From an uncultured Spirochaetales bacterium (GTDB lineage Bacteria > Spirochaetota > Spirochaetia > Sphaerochaetales > Sphaerochaetaceae): a stretch of DNA of 64,000 nucleotides. The position numbers and the translations under genes were made by a program. Position 1 is the first letter of the stretch. Each line of letters opens with the position of its first letter. Under the pieces are notes generated by a model. It searched no databases. It was not told the origin of the DNA and saw only the letters and a list, made by a program, of their open reading frames with translations. The stretch lies in NCBI GenBank assembly GCA_944390045.1, contig CALXOO010000008.1, positions 1 to 64,000 of the forward strand. Direction: 5' to 3'. Below are positions 33,793-43,190 of this stretch, piece after piece.

Positions 33793-36700
33793 ATGTCCGA
33801 CAAAATGAGAAGCGTTCCTTTCCGGAATCTTTTGAAGAGGGTCTTCGGAGAGCTTGCCAGCCATGATTCGATCTTCTCGATCAGGAGGGATTCATTCCGT
33901 CTGGGAAGAACCGGCGGCGATGTTGGTGTTTTCAGCCAGAAGGCGTCCTGCCCGCTGGGGCCTGCTGCCGGTCCGCACACACAGCTTGCCGGCAACATCA
34001 TAACGAGCTATCTGGCGGGAGCACGCTTCATCGAGCTCAAGACTGTCCAGATCATGGACACGCTTGAGATAGCCAAGCCCTGCATTGACGCGAGGGACGA
34101 GGGCTACAATGTCGAGTGGAGTACGGAGTACACCCTCCCGAAGGCCTATGATGAATACCTCAAGGCCTGGATCATCGTCCACATGCTTGACATGCTGGGA
34201 CAGGAGGACTGGAAGGAACCCTCATTCATCTTCAACATGTCTGTCGGATACAACCTTGAAGGCATAAAAAAGGAAAGGATGCAGCATTTCATCGACAGTA
34301 TGAAAGATGCGTCCGTTGACGGCCGTTTTGACGCTTATATCGACACTGCGCAGAGGCTCGTCGCAGACGGACTGCTCAGGGGTACTGCCTTCGAGGGCTG
34401 CGAGGAGCGTATCCTCAGCCGCCTGCCGCTGATCAGCAGGTGCATATCTCCCTCAGTCACACTCTCGACCATGCACGGCTGCCCCCCTGAGGAGATAGAG
34501 GCGATCTGCTCATACATGCTCACTGAGAAGGGACTTGACACCTTCGTCAAGCTCAACCCGACCCTGCTCGGCTATGATGAAGTGAGGTCGATTCTCGACA
34601 GCCTGGGTTACGATTATGTCGTCCTGAAGAGAGAGAGTTTCCTTCACGATCTCCAGTGGAATGACGCTGTCTCCATGCTTCACCGTCTGGCCGATCTGGC
34701 AGGGAAAAACGGCAGGGGCTTCGGGGTCAAGCTCACGAACACTCTCGGAAACGTCAATGACCAGGCGGTCCTCCCAGGGGAGGAGAGGTATATGTCAGGC
34801 CGCGCGCTCTTCCCGATATCGACGACAGTGGCGCTCCGGCTCAGCCAGGAGTTTGACGGACGCCTTCCCATCTCCTACTCAGGAGGTGTGAGCGCCATGA
34901 ATGTGGCCGCGCTTTATGAGACGGGCATCCATCCGATCACGGTCGCAACCGACATGCTCCATCCGGGCGGCTATATGAGGCTTTCCCAGATGGCCGACCT
35001 GGTCAGCCACAGCGCTGCCGGCAGCTATGACCATGTCGACACCGCCCTTCTGGAGAAGCTGTGCAGTGATGCCAGAAGACCTGACTCCATTTACCGCAAG
35101 GACTACAGGGGAGAGGACAACGTGAAGCTCGGCAAACAGCTGCCGATGAATGACTGTTATGTGGCCCCCTGTGTCGCCTCCTGCCCGATCCATCAGGACA
35201 TTCCCGAATATGTCTGCCTAATGGGCGAGGGACGCTACGCCGAGGCCCTGGCCGTGATCCTGGACAAGAATGCGCTGCCGAACATAACCGGCTGGATCTG
35301 CGACCACCAGTGCCAGCGCCACTGCAGCAGAATGGACTACGAGGGGGCAATCGCTATAAGGAAGATCAAGCGTCTGGCCTGTGAGCTGGGTGAGAAAGAG
35401 TATATGGAAGAGATCTGGACCTCTCCAGGTGAGCCTGCTGACGTGCGCGCTGCCGTCGTCGGTGCGGGACCCGCCGGTCTGTCAGCGGCATTCTTCCTGG
35501 CCCGTGCGGGGTTCAACGTGACGCTGTTTGAGCGTGAGGAGAAGGCAGGCGGTGTTGTCGCCAATGTGATCCCGGAGTTCAGGATACCTGAGCAGGTCGT
35601 ACAGAAGGATGTTGACTTCATCGCTCAGAACGGAGTGTCGATGATCTTCGGTGCGGATCCTTCCACGCTTGATGTCAGCAGTCTCAGGGCCGAGGGCTAT
35701 GACTGGATCTTCTATGCAGTCGGAGCCGAGAAGCCCAGAAAGGCCGCGATCAGCGGAAATGGTCCTGTCATAAGCGCCACTGAGTTCCTCAGGACGGCGA
35801 AGGAGGGTGAGGTCCCGCTTGGCTGGAAGATCGTCGTCATGGGCGGCGGAAACACGGCCATGGACGCCTGCCGTGCGGCTGCAAGGGCAGGAAACACTGT
35901 CACCTGCGTCTACAGGCGCAGCAGGGGCGAGATGCCCTGCGACAGGGAGGAGTTCGAGGCCGCCTGCGAGGATGGAGTGGAGTTCAGGCTTCTGACCAAT
36001 CCAAAGGACTTCACTGACGGCGTGCTCACGCTGGACGTGATGGAGCTCGGTGAAAGGGATGCCTCAGGAAGACGCAGGCCGGTTGCCAGCGGCGAGAGCG
36101 TGACAATCAGCTGCGACCTGCTGATCAGTGCCATCGGTGAGGAGACTGACAGTGTACTGCTGAAGGACCTCGAGACGGAGGCGGAGGAAGACTACAGGAT
36201 CGGAGATCACGTCTTTGTCGTGGGCGACAGTGTCAGCGGACCTTCGACTGTCGTGCGAGCCATGGCCAGCAGCCGGCATGCGGTGGACAGATGCATCGAC
36301 CTGGTCCTCGATGAGCTTGAGGAAGAAGATGATGATGAGTGCTGCGGGCATGAGCATGACGATGAGTGCTCCTGCGGCTGTCATGATCACGAGCACGGCC
36401 ATGATGATGAGTGCGCCTGTCATGATCATGATGATGAGGACGAAGATGAGGATGAAGATACTCTCCGAAGAAAGGAGGATGAGTACTTTGCCATGATCGA
36501 GGGCAAGAAGGCCTCACTTATTCCAGAGGGCGGAGAAGACTTCCTGAAACATGAGGCCTCGCGCTGTCTTGAGTGCTCATATCTGTGCAACAAGTGTGTT
36601 GATGTCTGTCCCAACAGGGCCAACATAGCACTTGATCTGAGAGACAGCGGACTTTTCGAGGATCCTTTCCAGATCCTGCACATCGATGCCTACTGCAACG

Positions 36701-36978
36701 AGTGCGGCAACTGTGAGACCTTCTGTCCATACGACGGAGGCCCGTACAGGAAGAAGTTCACGCTCTTCTCCAGCAGAAAGGACTTCCTCGACAGCACGAA
36801 TGACGGTTTCTACTATGATGACGGGCTGGTCACTGTCAGGCTCGGCGACAGGATAGAGAGCGGAAGGATAGATGAGAACGGAGACCTCGAGCTCGACATT
36901 CCAGAAGAGGTCCTGGCCATGATCAGTGAGGTGTTCATCAGCTGCAGGTATCTGCTAAATGAAGTGGATGAGGACTGA
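33793..36978 (+). CDS. ygfK: YgfK, putative selenium-linked iron-sulfur flavoprotein
   Basis: This 1061-residue protein is annotated in other genomes as a putative selenate reductase subunit, but is now linked to anaerobic purine breakdown. It has an N-terminal TIM-barrel-like half (about 1-430) and GltD-type Fe-S helices with CVASCP and CDHQCQRHC (about 458-515). A FAD-binding VVGAGPAGLSAA (about 552) and an NAD(P)H-binding VVMGGGNTAMDA (about 678) follow. A C-terminal ferredoxin pair holds CLECSYLCNKCVDVCP and CNECGNCETFCP (about 920-980). Between them residues 843-889 form an acidic insert with 7 Cys and 8 His. AAGGAGAG precedes the ATG. It probably moves electrons between NAD(P)H and a hydroxylase. 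Confidence 0.9.
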   Translation: MSDKMRSVPFRNLLKRVFGELASHDSIFSIRRDSFRLGRTGGDVGVFSQKASCPLGPAAGPHTQLAGNIITSYLAGARFIELKTVQIMDTLEIAKPCIDARDEGYNVEWSTEYTLPKAYDEYLKAWIIVHMLDMLGQEDWKEPSFIFNMSVGYNLEGIKKERMQHFIDSMKDASVDGRFDAYIDTAQRLVADGLLRGTAFEGCEERILSRLPLISRCISPSVTLSTMHGCPPEEIEAICSYMLTEKGLDTFVKLNPTLLGYDEVRSILDSLGYDYVVLKRESFLHDLQWNDAVSMLHRLADLAGKNGRGFGVKLTNTLGNVNDQAVLPGEERYMSGRALFPISTTVALRLSQEFDGRLPISYSGGVSAMNVAALYETGIHPITVATDMLHPGGYMRLSQMADLVSHSAAGSYDHVDTALLEKLCSDARRPDSIYRKDYRGEDNVKLGKQLPMNDCYVAPCVASCPIHQDIPEYVCLMGEGRYAEALAVILDKNALPNITGWICDHQCQRHCSRMDYEGAIAIRKIKRLACELGEKEYMEEIWTSPGEPADVRAAVVGAGPAGLSAAFFLARAGFNVTLFEREEKAGGVVANVIPEFRIPEQVVQKDVDFIAQNGVSMIFGADPSTLDVSSLRAEGYDWIFYAVGAEKPRKAAISGNGPVISATEFLRTAKEGEVPLGWKIVVMGGGNTAMDACRAAARAGNTVTCVYRRSRGEMPCDREEFEAACEDGVEFRLLTNPKDFTDGVLTLDVMELGERDASGRRRPVASGESVTISCDLLISAIGEETDSVLLKDLETEAEEDYRIGDHVFVVGDSVSGPSTVVRAMASSRHAVDRCIDLVLDELEEEDDDECCGHEHDDECSCGCHDHEHGHDDECACHDHDDEDEDEDEDTLRRKEDEYFAMIEGKKASLIPEGGEDFLKHEASRCLECSYLCNKCVDVCPNRANIALDLRDSGLFEDPFQILHIDAYCNECGNCETFCPYDGGPYRKKFTLFSSRKDFLDSTNDGFYYDDGLVTVRLGDRIESGRIDENGDLELDIPEEVLAMISEVFISCRYLLNEVDED
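36317..36459 (+). other. Segment coding a Cys/His/Asp-rich insert in YgfK
   Basis: Codons 842-889 of ygfK encode a low-complexity stretch. It contains Cys 850, 851, 859, 861, 863, 874 and 876, His 853, 855, 864, 866, 868, 870, 877 and 879, and a closing Asp/Glu run. It resembles metal-storage or metal-delivery tails. The DNA is a GATGA/CATGA-rich simple repeat, so it can expand or shrink by slippage. Confidence 0.8.
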
Positions 36979-36989
36979 AGGAGGAGCGA

Positions 36990-38333
36990 ATGTCAAGAAT
37001 TCTTATTGAGAACGTGACTGTCATCCAGACCCTTCCTCCATTCGAGGTGCAGGAGGGGCGTGACGTCCTGATCGAGGACAGCCGTATTGTCTCGACCGGA
37101 CCGGCCGGAAGCCACGCGGAGGCGGAGCGCGTCATTGACGGGCGCGGGAAGTACCTCATCGCCGGCAATGTCTGCTCGCATCACCATTATTATTCCGGTC
37201 TCTCCCGCGGCATGCTGATCAGCGCCGGTCCCCAGACGGACTTCATACAGGTCCTCAAGGAATGGTGGTGGCGTCTTGACAGGGCCCTGGACGAGGAGGC
37301 CTGCTACTACTCATCCCTCATCTGCTCGATGGATGCGGTGGCAAGCGGCACAACCTGCTGCGTGGATCACCATGCAAGCCCGTCCTATATTGACGGATCC
37401 CTCTCCACGATAGCTCGCGGAATGCGGGAAGTGGGGTTGCGCGGAGTCACCTGCTATGAGGTGACTGACCGGAACGGAGGAATGAGGGAAGTCGAGAAGG
37501 GCGTCGAGGAAAACGTCCGTTTCGCCAGACAGATCGACGAAGAGAGGCGCAGCAATCCTCATCCGATGGTAGAGGCAATGATCGGAGGGCATGCCCCGTT
37601 CACGCTCCCGGACGGAGCGCTTGAGCTGATGGGTGAGGCTGTCAGGAGCACAGGCCGCGGGATCCACCTTCATGTGGCGGAGGACAAGTACGATGTCGTG
37701 CACAGTCATCACCATTACAACAAGGACATCGTCACGAGGCTTGAGGAGCACGGACTGATCACGGACAGATCGCTCCTGGTCCATGCGCTCCACCTTTCAC
37801 AGGATGAGATTGACATCATCAACAGCCGTGATGCCTTCCTGGCACACAACCCGAGGAGCAACATGAACAACCATGTGGGCTACCTGAAGAACATCGCCAG
37901 GGTCAGGAACCTTGTCATCGGAACCGATGGCTGCGGCGGGAATATGTTCGAGGAAGTCAAGCTGGGCTTCTTCAAGCATAAGGACGAAGGCGGTCTCTTC
38001 TGGCCGGCTGACTTCGTCACGGCCCTTACCCGCGGCAACAGGCTTGTGGAGCGCTGCTTCGCTGACGGAAGGAAGTGGGGCAGGGTCGAGGCCGGCTACA
38101 CAGCCGATCTGGTTCTGCTGGACTACAGGGCGCCGACGCCTGTAGTTGATGAGAATGCCGCCGGGCATTTCGTCTGGGGCATGGGAAGCGGAAACGTGCA
38201 CAGCGTCATAATCGACGGCAGGCTGGTGTATGACAATCATGCCTTCACCGGCATTGACGCCGAGGCGGTGTACAGAAGGGCCCGCGAAGTTGCGCGCGAG
38301 GTCTGGAAACGTGCGGACAAAATCAAATCATAA
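36990..38333 (+). CDS. ssnA: SsnA-type amidohydrolase
   Basis: This 447-residue amidohydrolase-fold protein of the SsnA family is always found with YgfK-type clusters. Metal-binding features are SHHHYYSGLSRG (about 60), CVDHHASP (about 125), LHVAEDKYD (about 228), HALHLSQDE (about 268) and GTDGCGGNM (about 311). By family it should be a deaminase or ring hydrolase acting on a purine-derived compound; the reaction is not proven here. GGAG precedes the ATG, 11 nt after ygfK. Confidence 0.92.
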   Translation: MSRILIENVTVIQTLPPFEVQEGRDVLIEDSRIVSTGPAGSHAEAERVIDGRGKYLIAGNVCSHHHYYSGLSRGMLISAGPQTDFIQVLKEWWWRLDRALDEEACYYSSLICSMDAVASGTTCCVDHHASPSYIDGSLSTIARGMREVGLRGVTCYEVTDRNGGMREVEKGVEENVRFARQIDEERRSNPHPMVEAMIGGHAPFTLPDGALELMGEAVRSTGRGIHLHVAEDKYDVVHSHHHYNKDIVTRLEEHGLITDRSLLVHALHLSQDEIDIINSRDAFLAHNPRSNMNNHVGYLKNIARVRNLVIGTDGCGGNMFEEVKLGFFKHKDEGGLFWPADFVTALTRGNRLVERCFADGRKWGRVEAGYTADLVLLDYRAPTPVVDENAAGHFVWGMGSGNVHSVIIDGRLVYDNHAFTGIDAEAVYRRAREVAREVWKRADKIKS

Positions 38334-38349
38334 AACAATGGAGATAAGC

Positions 38350-39573
38350 ATGAGCATTCAGAAGACAATCAGGGAAATGGCTGAGAAGTACCGTGACTAC
38401 ACGGCCGAGACACTGTCCAAGCTGGTCAGGACCAAGAGCTACTCATCAAAGGAGGAGGATGTCTGCCGCCTCATCGTGAAGCTCTGCCAGGAGGCGGGAT
38501 TCGACGAAGTCAGGATTGACGGACTTGGATCTGTCGTTGCCAGAATAGGCAGCGGACCGAAGACACTGGCCTTTGATGCGCACATCGACACAGTGGAAGT
38601 CGGTAACCTCAAGAACTGGACTTTCGATCCCTTCTGCGGAGACATCAAGGACGGAAAGGTCTGGGGCAGGGGTGCCAGTGACCAGAAGGGCGGCGCCGCG
38701 AGCATGATCGCCGCAGGCCGCATGCTGAAGGAGCTGGGCTACAAGGGCGAGTACTCCGTCTATTTCACCTTCACCGTAATGGAGGAGGACTGCGACGGAA
38801 TGTGCTGGAAGTACCTCATCGAGGAGGAAGGCTTCAAGCCTGACCTCATTGTCTCCACAGAGCCCACAAGCTGCCGTATCTACCGCGGTCACAGAGGCAG
38901 AATGGAGATCAGGATCATACTGCGCGGAATTTCCTGCCACGGATCCGCTCCGGAACGCGGAGTCAGCGCCGCATACAAGGCGGCCCGCGCCGCGCTTGCC
39001 ATAGAACAGCTGAACAAGGACCTGCAGCCGGATGAGGACAACTTCCTCGGAAAGGGCACGATCACCGTCAGCCAGATCGACGTCAAGGGACCCAGCCAGT
39101 GTGCGGTTGCCGACTACGCCATGCTGTACTGCGACAGGCGTCTCACCTGGGGCGAGGATGCCGATCTCGCTATCAGTCAGGTCCGTGAGTACGTGTCCAA
39201 GGCGACAGGGGATGATCCTGACTCGATCATCGTCGAGATGCCGAACTACGAGAAGATCGGATGGACCAACAAGGAATACTCCCAGGAGCTTTACTTCCCG
39301 ACCTGGAAGCTGGATGCGGATCATCCGCTTGTCAGGGCGGCGGTCGCTGACTATGAGGCCCTGTACGGCAAAGAGCCCGTCGTGGACAAGTGGACCTTCT
39401 CCACGAATCTGGTCGCCACCACAGGAAGGCACAAGATCCCGGCAATCGGCTTCGGCCCCGGTGACGAGGCACAGGCACATGCGCCGAACGAGATCAACAG
39501 GGTGGAGGATCTGGTGATCTGCTCCGGATTCTATACGCTGCTTCCCTATGCTCTGGAGGGAAGACTGGATTGA
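38350..39573 (+). CDS. ygeY: YgeY-family M20 hydrolase
   Basis: This 407-residue M20 metallohydrolase is of the YgeY type, linked to selenium metabolism clusters. Zinc-binding signatures are FDAHIDTVEVG, GRGASDQKGGA, VMEEDCDG and STEPT; the C-terminal HAPNE supplies the last histidine. It should cleave an amide or carbamoyl bond in a small purine-breakdown product such as a diaminopropionate derivative. The open frame extends to 38230 inside ssnA, but the ATG at 38350 has GGAGA upstream. It completes the ygfK-ssnA-ygeY operon. Confidence 0.9.
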   Translation: MSIQKTIREMAEKYRDYTAETLSKLVRTKSYSSKEEDVCRLIVKLCQEAGFDEVRIDGLGSVVARIGSGPKTLAFDAHIDTVEVGNLKNWTFDPFCGDIKDGKVWGRGASDQKGGAASMIAAGRMLKELGYKGEYSVYFTFTVMEEDCDGMCWKYLIEEEGFKPDLIVSTEPTSCRIYRGHRGRMEIRIILRGISCHGSAPERGVSAAYKAARAALAIEQLNKDLQPDEDNFLGKGTITVSQIDVKGPSQCAVADYAMLYCDRRLTWGEDADLAISQVREYVSKATGDDPDSIIVEMPNYEKIGWTNKEYSQELYFPTWKLDADHPLVRAAVADYEALYGKEPVVDKWTFSTNLVATTGRHKIPAIGFGPGDEAQAHAPNEINRVEDLVICSGFYTLLPYALEGRLD

Positions 39574-39596
39574 GCCGGCATGCCCGGTGTTGCTCA

Positions 39597-39625
39597 GGGG
39601 CCGGATCATAACCGGCCCCTTCAAC
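39597..39625 (+). terminator. Terminator after ygeY
   Basis: GGGGCCGG (39597-39604) pairs perfectly with CCGGCCCC (39612-39619) around ATCATAA, followed by a short T-containing tail. It separates ygfK-ssnA-ygeY from the xdh unit, which has its own promoter just downstream. Confidence 0.65.
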
Positions 39626-39631
39626 TTTGAT

Positions 39632-39660
39632 TTGGCAAAGTCACGCTGTGGTAGTATAAT
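39632..39660 (+). promoter_or_regulatory. Strong promoter of the xdh operon
   Basis: TTGGCA (39632-39637) and a perfect TATAAT (39655-39660) are 17 bp apart. The predicted start at about 39667 leaves a leader of about 65 nt that contains a long perfect inverted repeat. Confidence 0.75.
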
Positions 39661-39694
39661 TGCACTGGAAAATGAATTTCATGAACAATTCACC

Positions 39695-39716
39695 ATTATA
39701 CAACAAATTGTATAAT
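39695..39716. promoter_or_regulatory. Candidate operator, 9-bp perfect inverted repeat
   Basis: ATTATACAA (39695-39703) and TTGTATAAT (39708-39716) are perfect complements around CAAA. The site lies about 30 bp downstream of the predicted transcription start and just before the ribosome-binding site. It fits a repressor roadblock for a dimeric regulator; at the RNA level it could also sequester translation initiation. Confidence 0.55.
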
Positions 39717-39733
39717 GATTAAGGAGCAGTGTC

Positions 39734-41860
39734 TTGGTCAGGATAGACGACAGAATCAGAAGGATAGATGCCATTGAGAAGGCCAGCGGAAAGGCAAAGT
39801 ACCTTTGCGACATCAGCCTTGACGGCATGCTTTATGCACGCATGGTGCGCTCCACGATAGCACGTGGAAGAATAGTGTCAATCAACGTGCCTCCCCTGCC
39901 GGAGGGCTACTACTTCGTCACGGCGGATGACATTCCTGAAGGCTGTGCCAACAGCCTCTGGATGATTGCCAAGGACTGGAGATGCTTCGCCAGCGGTGAC
40001 GTGCGCTACGTCGGTGAGACAATAGGCCTCCTGGTGGGTCCGAGCCTTGCCGTGCTGAAGGCGCTTGAGGAGTCTGTCAGAATAGAATACGAGGAGATGG
40101 AGGCGGCCATCAGCATTGACGATGCCATTGCGGTCAAGGGCGGGCCCATTCTAGAGAAGGACGATATCCACTGCTCGCTGACGAGCCAGAAGGGAGGAGA
40201 CATTGATCAGATCCTCTCAGGCGCTGCCCAGATTGTCGAGGAGACAATTGAGACAGGCTTCCAGGAGCATGTTCACCTGGAGACGAATGCCGCCATCTGC
40301 ACGATCGAGGACGGCCGGTACACCTTCTACATCTCCTGTCAGTGTCCCTTCTATGTGCGCAAGAGCGTTGCCGGACTGCTGGGACTCAGACCTGAGGACA
40401 TACGCGTCAAACAGACGACGACAGGCGGAGCCTTCGGAGGGAAGGAGCATTTCCCTGACGTCCTCGCCGGGCCGCTCCTGGTTGCGGAGCACAAGATCCG
40501 CAAGCCGATCAAGCTTGTCTTTGACCGTGAGGAGGACATGATCTATTCGGTCAAGAGGCATCCTTCGAAGATAGTCCTCAAGACAGGACTTGACAGTGAG
40601 GGAAACATACTTGGCAGCGACATCCGCGTCTATTACAACTGCGGCGCATATCTCTCATCAAGCTATGTCGTGCTCCAGCGCGGAGTCTTCCACGCAAACG
40701 GAGTGTACAACTTCCCTGCGACCCGCATCAGGGGCTATGGGATGGCGACCAACACCTTCCCAAGCGATGCCTTCCGCGGCTTCGGAGCCCCTCAGACACT
40801 CTTCGCGATCGAGACCCATCTGGACCATATCGCCGCGAAGCTCAAAGTTGATCCGGTGGAGTACAAGAGACGCTATTTCCTCAGACAGGGAGATGAGACC
40901 GTCACTGAGGGCCACATAGTGGAGAAGGTCGTCCTTGAGGAGATGCTCAATCAGGTGGCAGAGAAGAGCGGCTATTTCAGAAAGGCCGCCGAGTACAGGC
41001 GTGGCAGCGGACGCGGTATCGGAATGAGCTTCTACAACCACGGAGGAGCCTTCACCGGAAACGGGGAACAGAGCATCATCAAGGCTCATCTCAGACTTGT
41101 CAAGGACGGTGACCGGTTCACGATCCTGTGCGGACAGACAGAGATGGGACAGGGCTTCAGGACCATTCTCAGGAAGATTGTCGCAAGCGTGCTTGAGGTT
41201 GACATGGATGACATAGTCTACGACAACCCTGACACTGATCTCGTGCCGGACAGCGGACCGACTGCTGCCAGCCGCTCGACCATGATCGTTGGCAGACTCG
41301 CCGAGGAGGCCGCGATGCAGATGAAGGAGCGCATGTCGGAAGAGCATGTCGAGATTGAGACCGAGTACAAGCATCCGGAGGGCCACCCCTGGGACCAGGA
41401 CACCTTCAAGGGCGATGCCTACCTGGGATACGGCTGGGGCTGTGCCTGTGTCGAAGTGGAAGTGGACAAGCTGACGAATGAGGTAAAGGTTGTCGGCATC
41501 TGGTCAAGTCATGATATCGGGCGTGCGATCGATGAGCTGATCGTTCACGGCCAGGTCAACGGTGGCATTGTCCAGTCGCTTGGCTATGCCTCAATGGAGA
41601 AGATGGAGAACCGCGGCGGCCATTTCCGCCAGACAAGCATGAGCGACTACGTCGTTCCGACGAGCATGGACTTCCCCAGACAGGAATGGGGACTGGTCGA
41701 CAATCCTTACGAGTGGGGTCCTTTCGGAGCCAAGGGCATGGGCGAGCTGGTCTTCAACGGAGCAGATGCCGCATACATTGACGCGCTTGAGAGGGCGCTT
41801 GATGTGACCATCACCAGGATACCGATGCCGGTTGAGGACATTGAAGGAGCAAGGGCATGA
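39734..41860 (+). CDS. xdhA: Molybdenum hydroxylase, molybdopterin-binding subunit
   Basis: This 708-residue large subunit of a xanthine-dehydrogenase-type enzyme binds the molybdopterin cofactor and substrate. Cofactor loops TTTGGAFGGKEHF (about 230), AFRGFGAPQ (about 346) and GQTEMGQGFR (about 469) and the active-site glutamate in GPFGAKGMGEL (about 662) are present. The start is TTG with AAGGAG 7 nt upstream. The separate [2Fe-2S] and FAD subunits follow. Next to ygfK/xdhD and yqeB/yqeC it is likely a selenium-dependent purine or nicotinate-type hydroxylase; the substrate is not determined. Confidence 0.9.
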   Translation: MVRIDDRIRRIDAIEKASGKAKYLCDISLDGMLYARMVRSTIARGRIVSINVPPLPEGYYFVTADDIPEGCANSLWMIAKDWRCFASGDVRYVGETIGLLVGPSLAVLKALEESVRIEYEEMEAAISIDDAIAVKGGPILEKDDIHCSLTSQKGGDIDQILSGAAQIVEETIETGFQEHVHLETNAAICTIEDGRYTFYISCQCPFYVRKSVAGLLGLRPEDIRVKQTTTGGAFGGKEHFPDVLAGPLLVAEHKIRKPIKLVFDREEDMIYSVKRHPSKIVLKTGLDSEGNILGSDIRVYYNCGAYLSSSYVVLQRGVFHANGVYNFPATRIRGYGMATNTFPSDAFRGFGAPQTLFAIETHLDHIAAKLKVDPVEYKRRYFLRQGDETVTEGHIVEKVVLEEMLNQVAEKSGYFRKAAEYRRGSGRGIGMSFYNHGGAFTGNGEQSIIKAHLRLVKDGDRFTILCGQTEMGQGFRTILRKIVASVLEVDMDDIVYDNPDTDLVPDSGPTAASRSTMIVGRLAEEAAMQMKERMSEEHVEIETEYKHPEGHPWDQDTFKGDAYLGYGWGCACVEVEVDKLTNEVKVVGIWSSHDIGRAIDELIVHGQVNGGIVQSLGYASMEKMENRGGHFRQTSMSDYVVPTSMDFPRQEWGLVDNPYEWGPFGAKGMGELVFNGADAAYIDALERALDVTITRIPMPVEDIEGARA

Positions 41861-42324
41861 TTGAGTTTGTATTGAATGGAAGACAGGTGCGCTTCAGCGG
41901 CAACCCGCTGACCCGCCTGATTGACGTGCTGAGGGAGGACTTCGGACTCACCGGCACGAAAGAGGGCTGCGGAGAGGGTGAGTGCGGAGCCTGCTCAGTA
42001 CTCAGGAACGGAAAGCTCACCACCAGCTGCCTGATCCCTGTCGGCGCGGTTTGCGGAGACGAGATCGTGACTATCGAGGGACTTCGCGAGACAGAGCAGG
42101 GCAAGTGCCTGATTGACTGTTTCGCAGAGGCCGGCGCAGTGCAGTGCGGCTTCTGCATTCCGGGAATGGTGATGGCGGCCCAGGCCCTTCTGCTGTGCAA
42201 CAGCCATCCGGATGAAGACGACGTCAGACTGGCCATCAGCGGAAATATCTGCCGCTGTACGGGTTATGACCTGATTGTTGACGCCATTATCATGGCAAGT
42301 GAGAAGGGGGCGGGACTGTGGTAG
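41857..42324 (+). CDS. Molybdenum hydroxylase, [2Fe-2S] subunit
   Basis: This 155-residue small subunit has two [2Fe-2S] centres. C38, C43, C46 and C58 form the plant-ferredoxin-type cluster, and C97, C100, C132 and C134 (QCGFC and CRC) form the second, helical-domain cluster. It passes electrons from the molybdenum site to FAD. The ATG overlaps the stop of the large subunit (ATGA). All eight ligands are intact, unlike in XdhD downstream. Confidence 0.95.
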   Translation: MIEFVLNGRQVRFSGNPLTRLIDVLREDFGLTGTKEGCGEGECGACSVLRNGKLTTSCLIPVGAVCGDEIVTIEGLRETEQGKCLIDCFAEAGAVQCGFCIPGMVMAAQALLLCNSHPDEDDVRLAISGNICRCTGYDLIVDAIIMASEKGAGLW

Positions 42325-43181
42325 AGAAATGCTTTATTCCGACCTCCCTGGCGGAGGCACTTGAGATCAGGAAGGAGACAAAGGCCCGTCCTCTCGCCGG
42401 AGGAACAGACCTCATGGTCCAGTACAAACAGGGACAGGGCATCACCCCTGTCTTCCCCTGGCCTGTGATGATCATCAGCTCAATCGGAGAGCTGAGGGGC
42501 ATTGAGAAAGGTGAGGACGGATCAGTGCTGATCAGGGCCCTCACCACGCCATATGAGATCGCGAACTGTCAGGATGTTCCCTATCCTGTCCGTGAGGCGG
42601 CCTCACGCATGGGTGCGGTTGCGCTTCGCAACAGCGCGACCATAGGCGGCAACATCGGAAACGCATCCCCAAAGGGGGATCTGCCACAGCCGCTGATACT
42701 TCTGGATGCCACGGTCGTGCTCAAGAGCCTTGACGGTGACAGGGAAGTGCTGCTTGATGACTTCATCCTGGGCAGCAAGAAGACTGACCTGAGGGACGAT
42801 GAGATCATCTATGCCGTGCGCATACCGAAAGTTGAGTACACACACGTCTTCTACCGCAAGATCGGCACCAGGAGGGCAAATGCGATCTCGAAGCTGTCCC
42901 TGAGCTGTCTGATCAGGGTTGAGGACGGAGCCGTGACTGACTTCCGCGCCTCATCAGGAGCAGCCGGCCCCAAGGTCATAAGGAGCAGGGAGACCGAGGC
43001 CATACTCAAAGGCAGGCGGCTTGAGGACGTCAAGTCGCTGATACCTGAAGTCCTTGACGGCTGGAACAGGGCCATCAGTCCCCATGCCATGCCTGAGTAC
43101 AGGAGAAACACGACCAGGAGAATGCTTGAGCACTTCCTCCTGGAGTCGGTCAGCGCTTCATCGGAGTGCATCATCCACTAG
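42318..43181 (+). CDS. Molybdenum hydroxylase, FAD-binding subunit
   Basis: This 287-residue subunit (FAD-binding PCMH type 2 plus CO-dehydrogenase flavoprotein C-terminal domain) has ARPLAGGTDLMVQ near residue 24 and TIGGNIGNASPKGDLPQPL near 109 for FAD binding. It starts with GTG within the end of the [2Fe-2S] gene. It completes a three-subunit hydroxylase and probably reduces NAD+ or another acceptor. Confidence 0.93.
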   Translation: MVEKCFIPTSLAEALEIRKETKARPLAGGTDLMVQYKQGQGITPVFPWPVMIISSIGELRGIEKGEDGSVLIRALTTPYEIANCQDVPYPVREAASRMGAVALRNSATIGGNIGNASPKGDLPQPLILLDATVVLKSLDGDREVLLDDFILGSKKTDLRDDEIIYAVRIPKVEYTHVFYRKIGTRRANAISKLSLSCLIRVEDGAVTDFRASSGAAGPKVIRSRETEAILKGRRLEDVKSLIPEVLDGWNRAISPHAMPEYRRNTTRRMLEHFLLESVSASSECIIH

Positions 43182-43190
43182 GAGGTGAAT

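Noticed and set aside
38446-39624. 392-codon minus-strand open frame
   Set aside because: It is the shadow of ygeY, which has intact zinc-binding motifs and a good ribosome-binding site.
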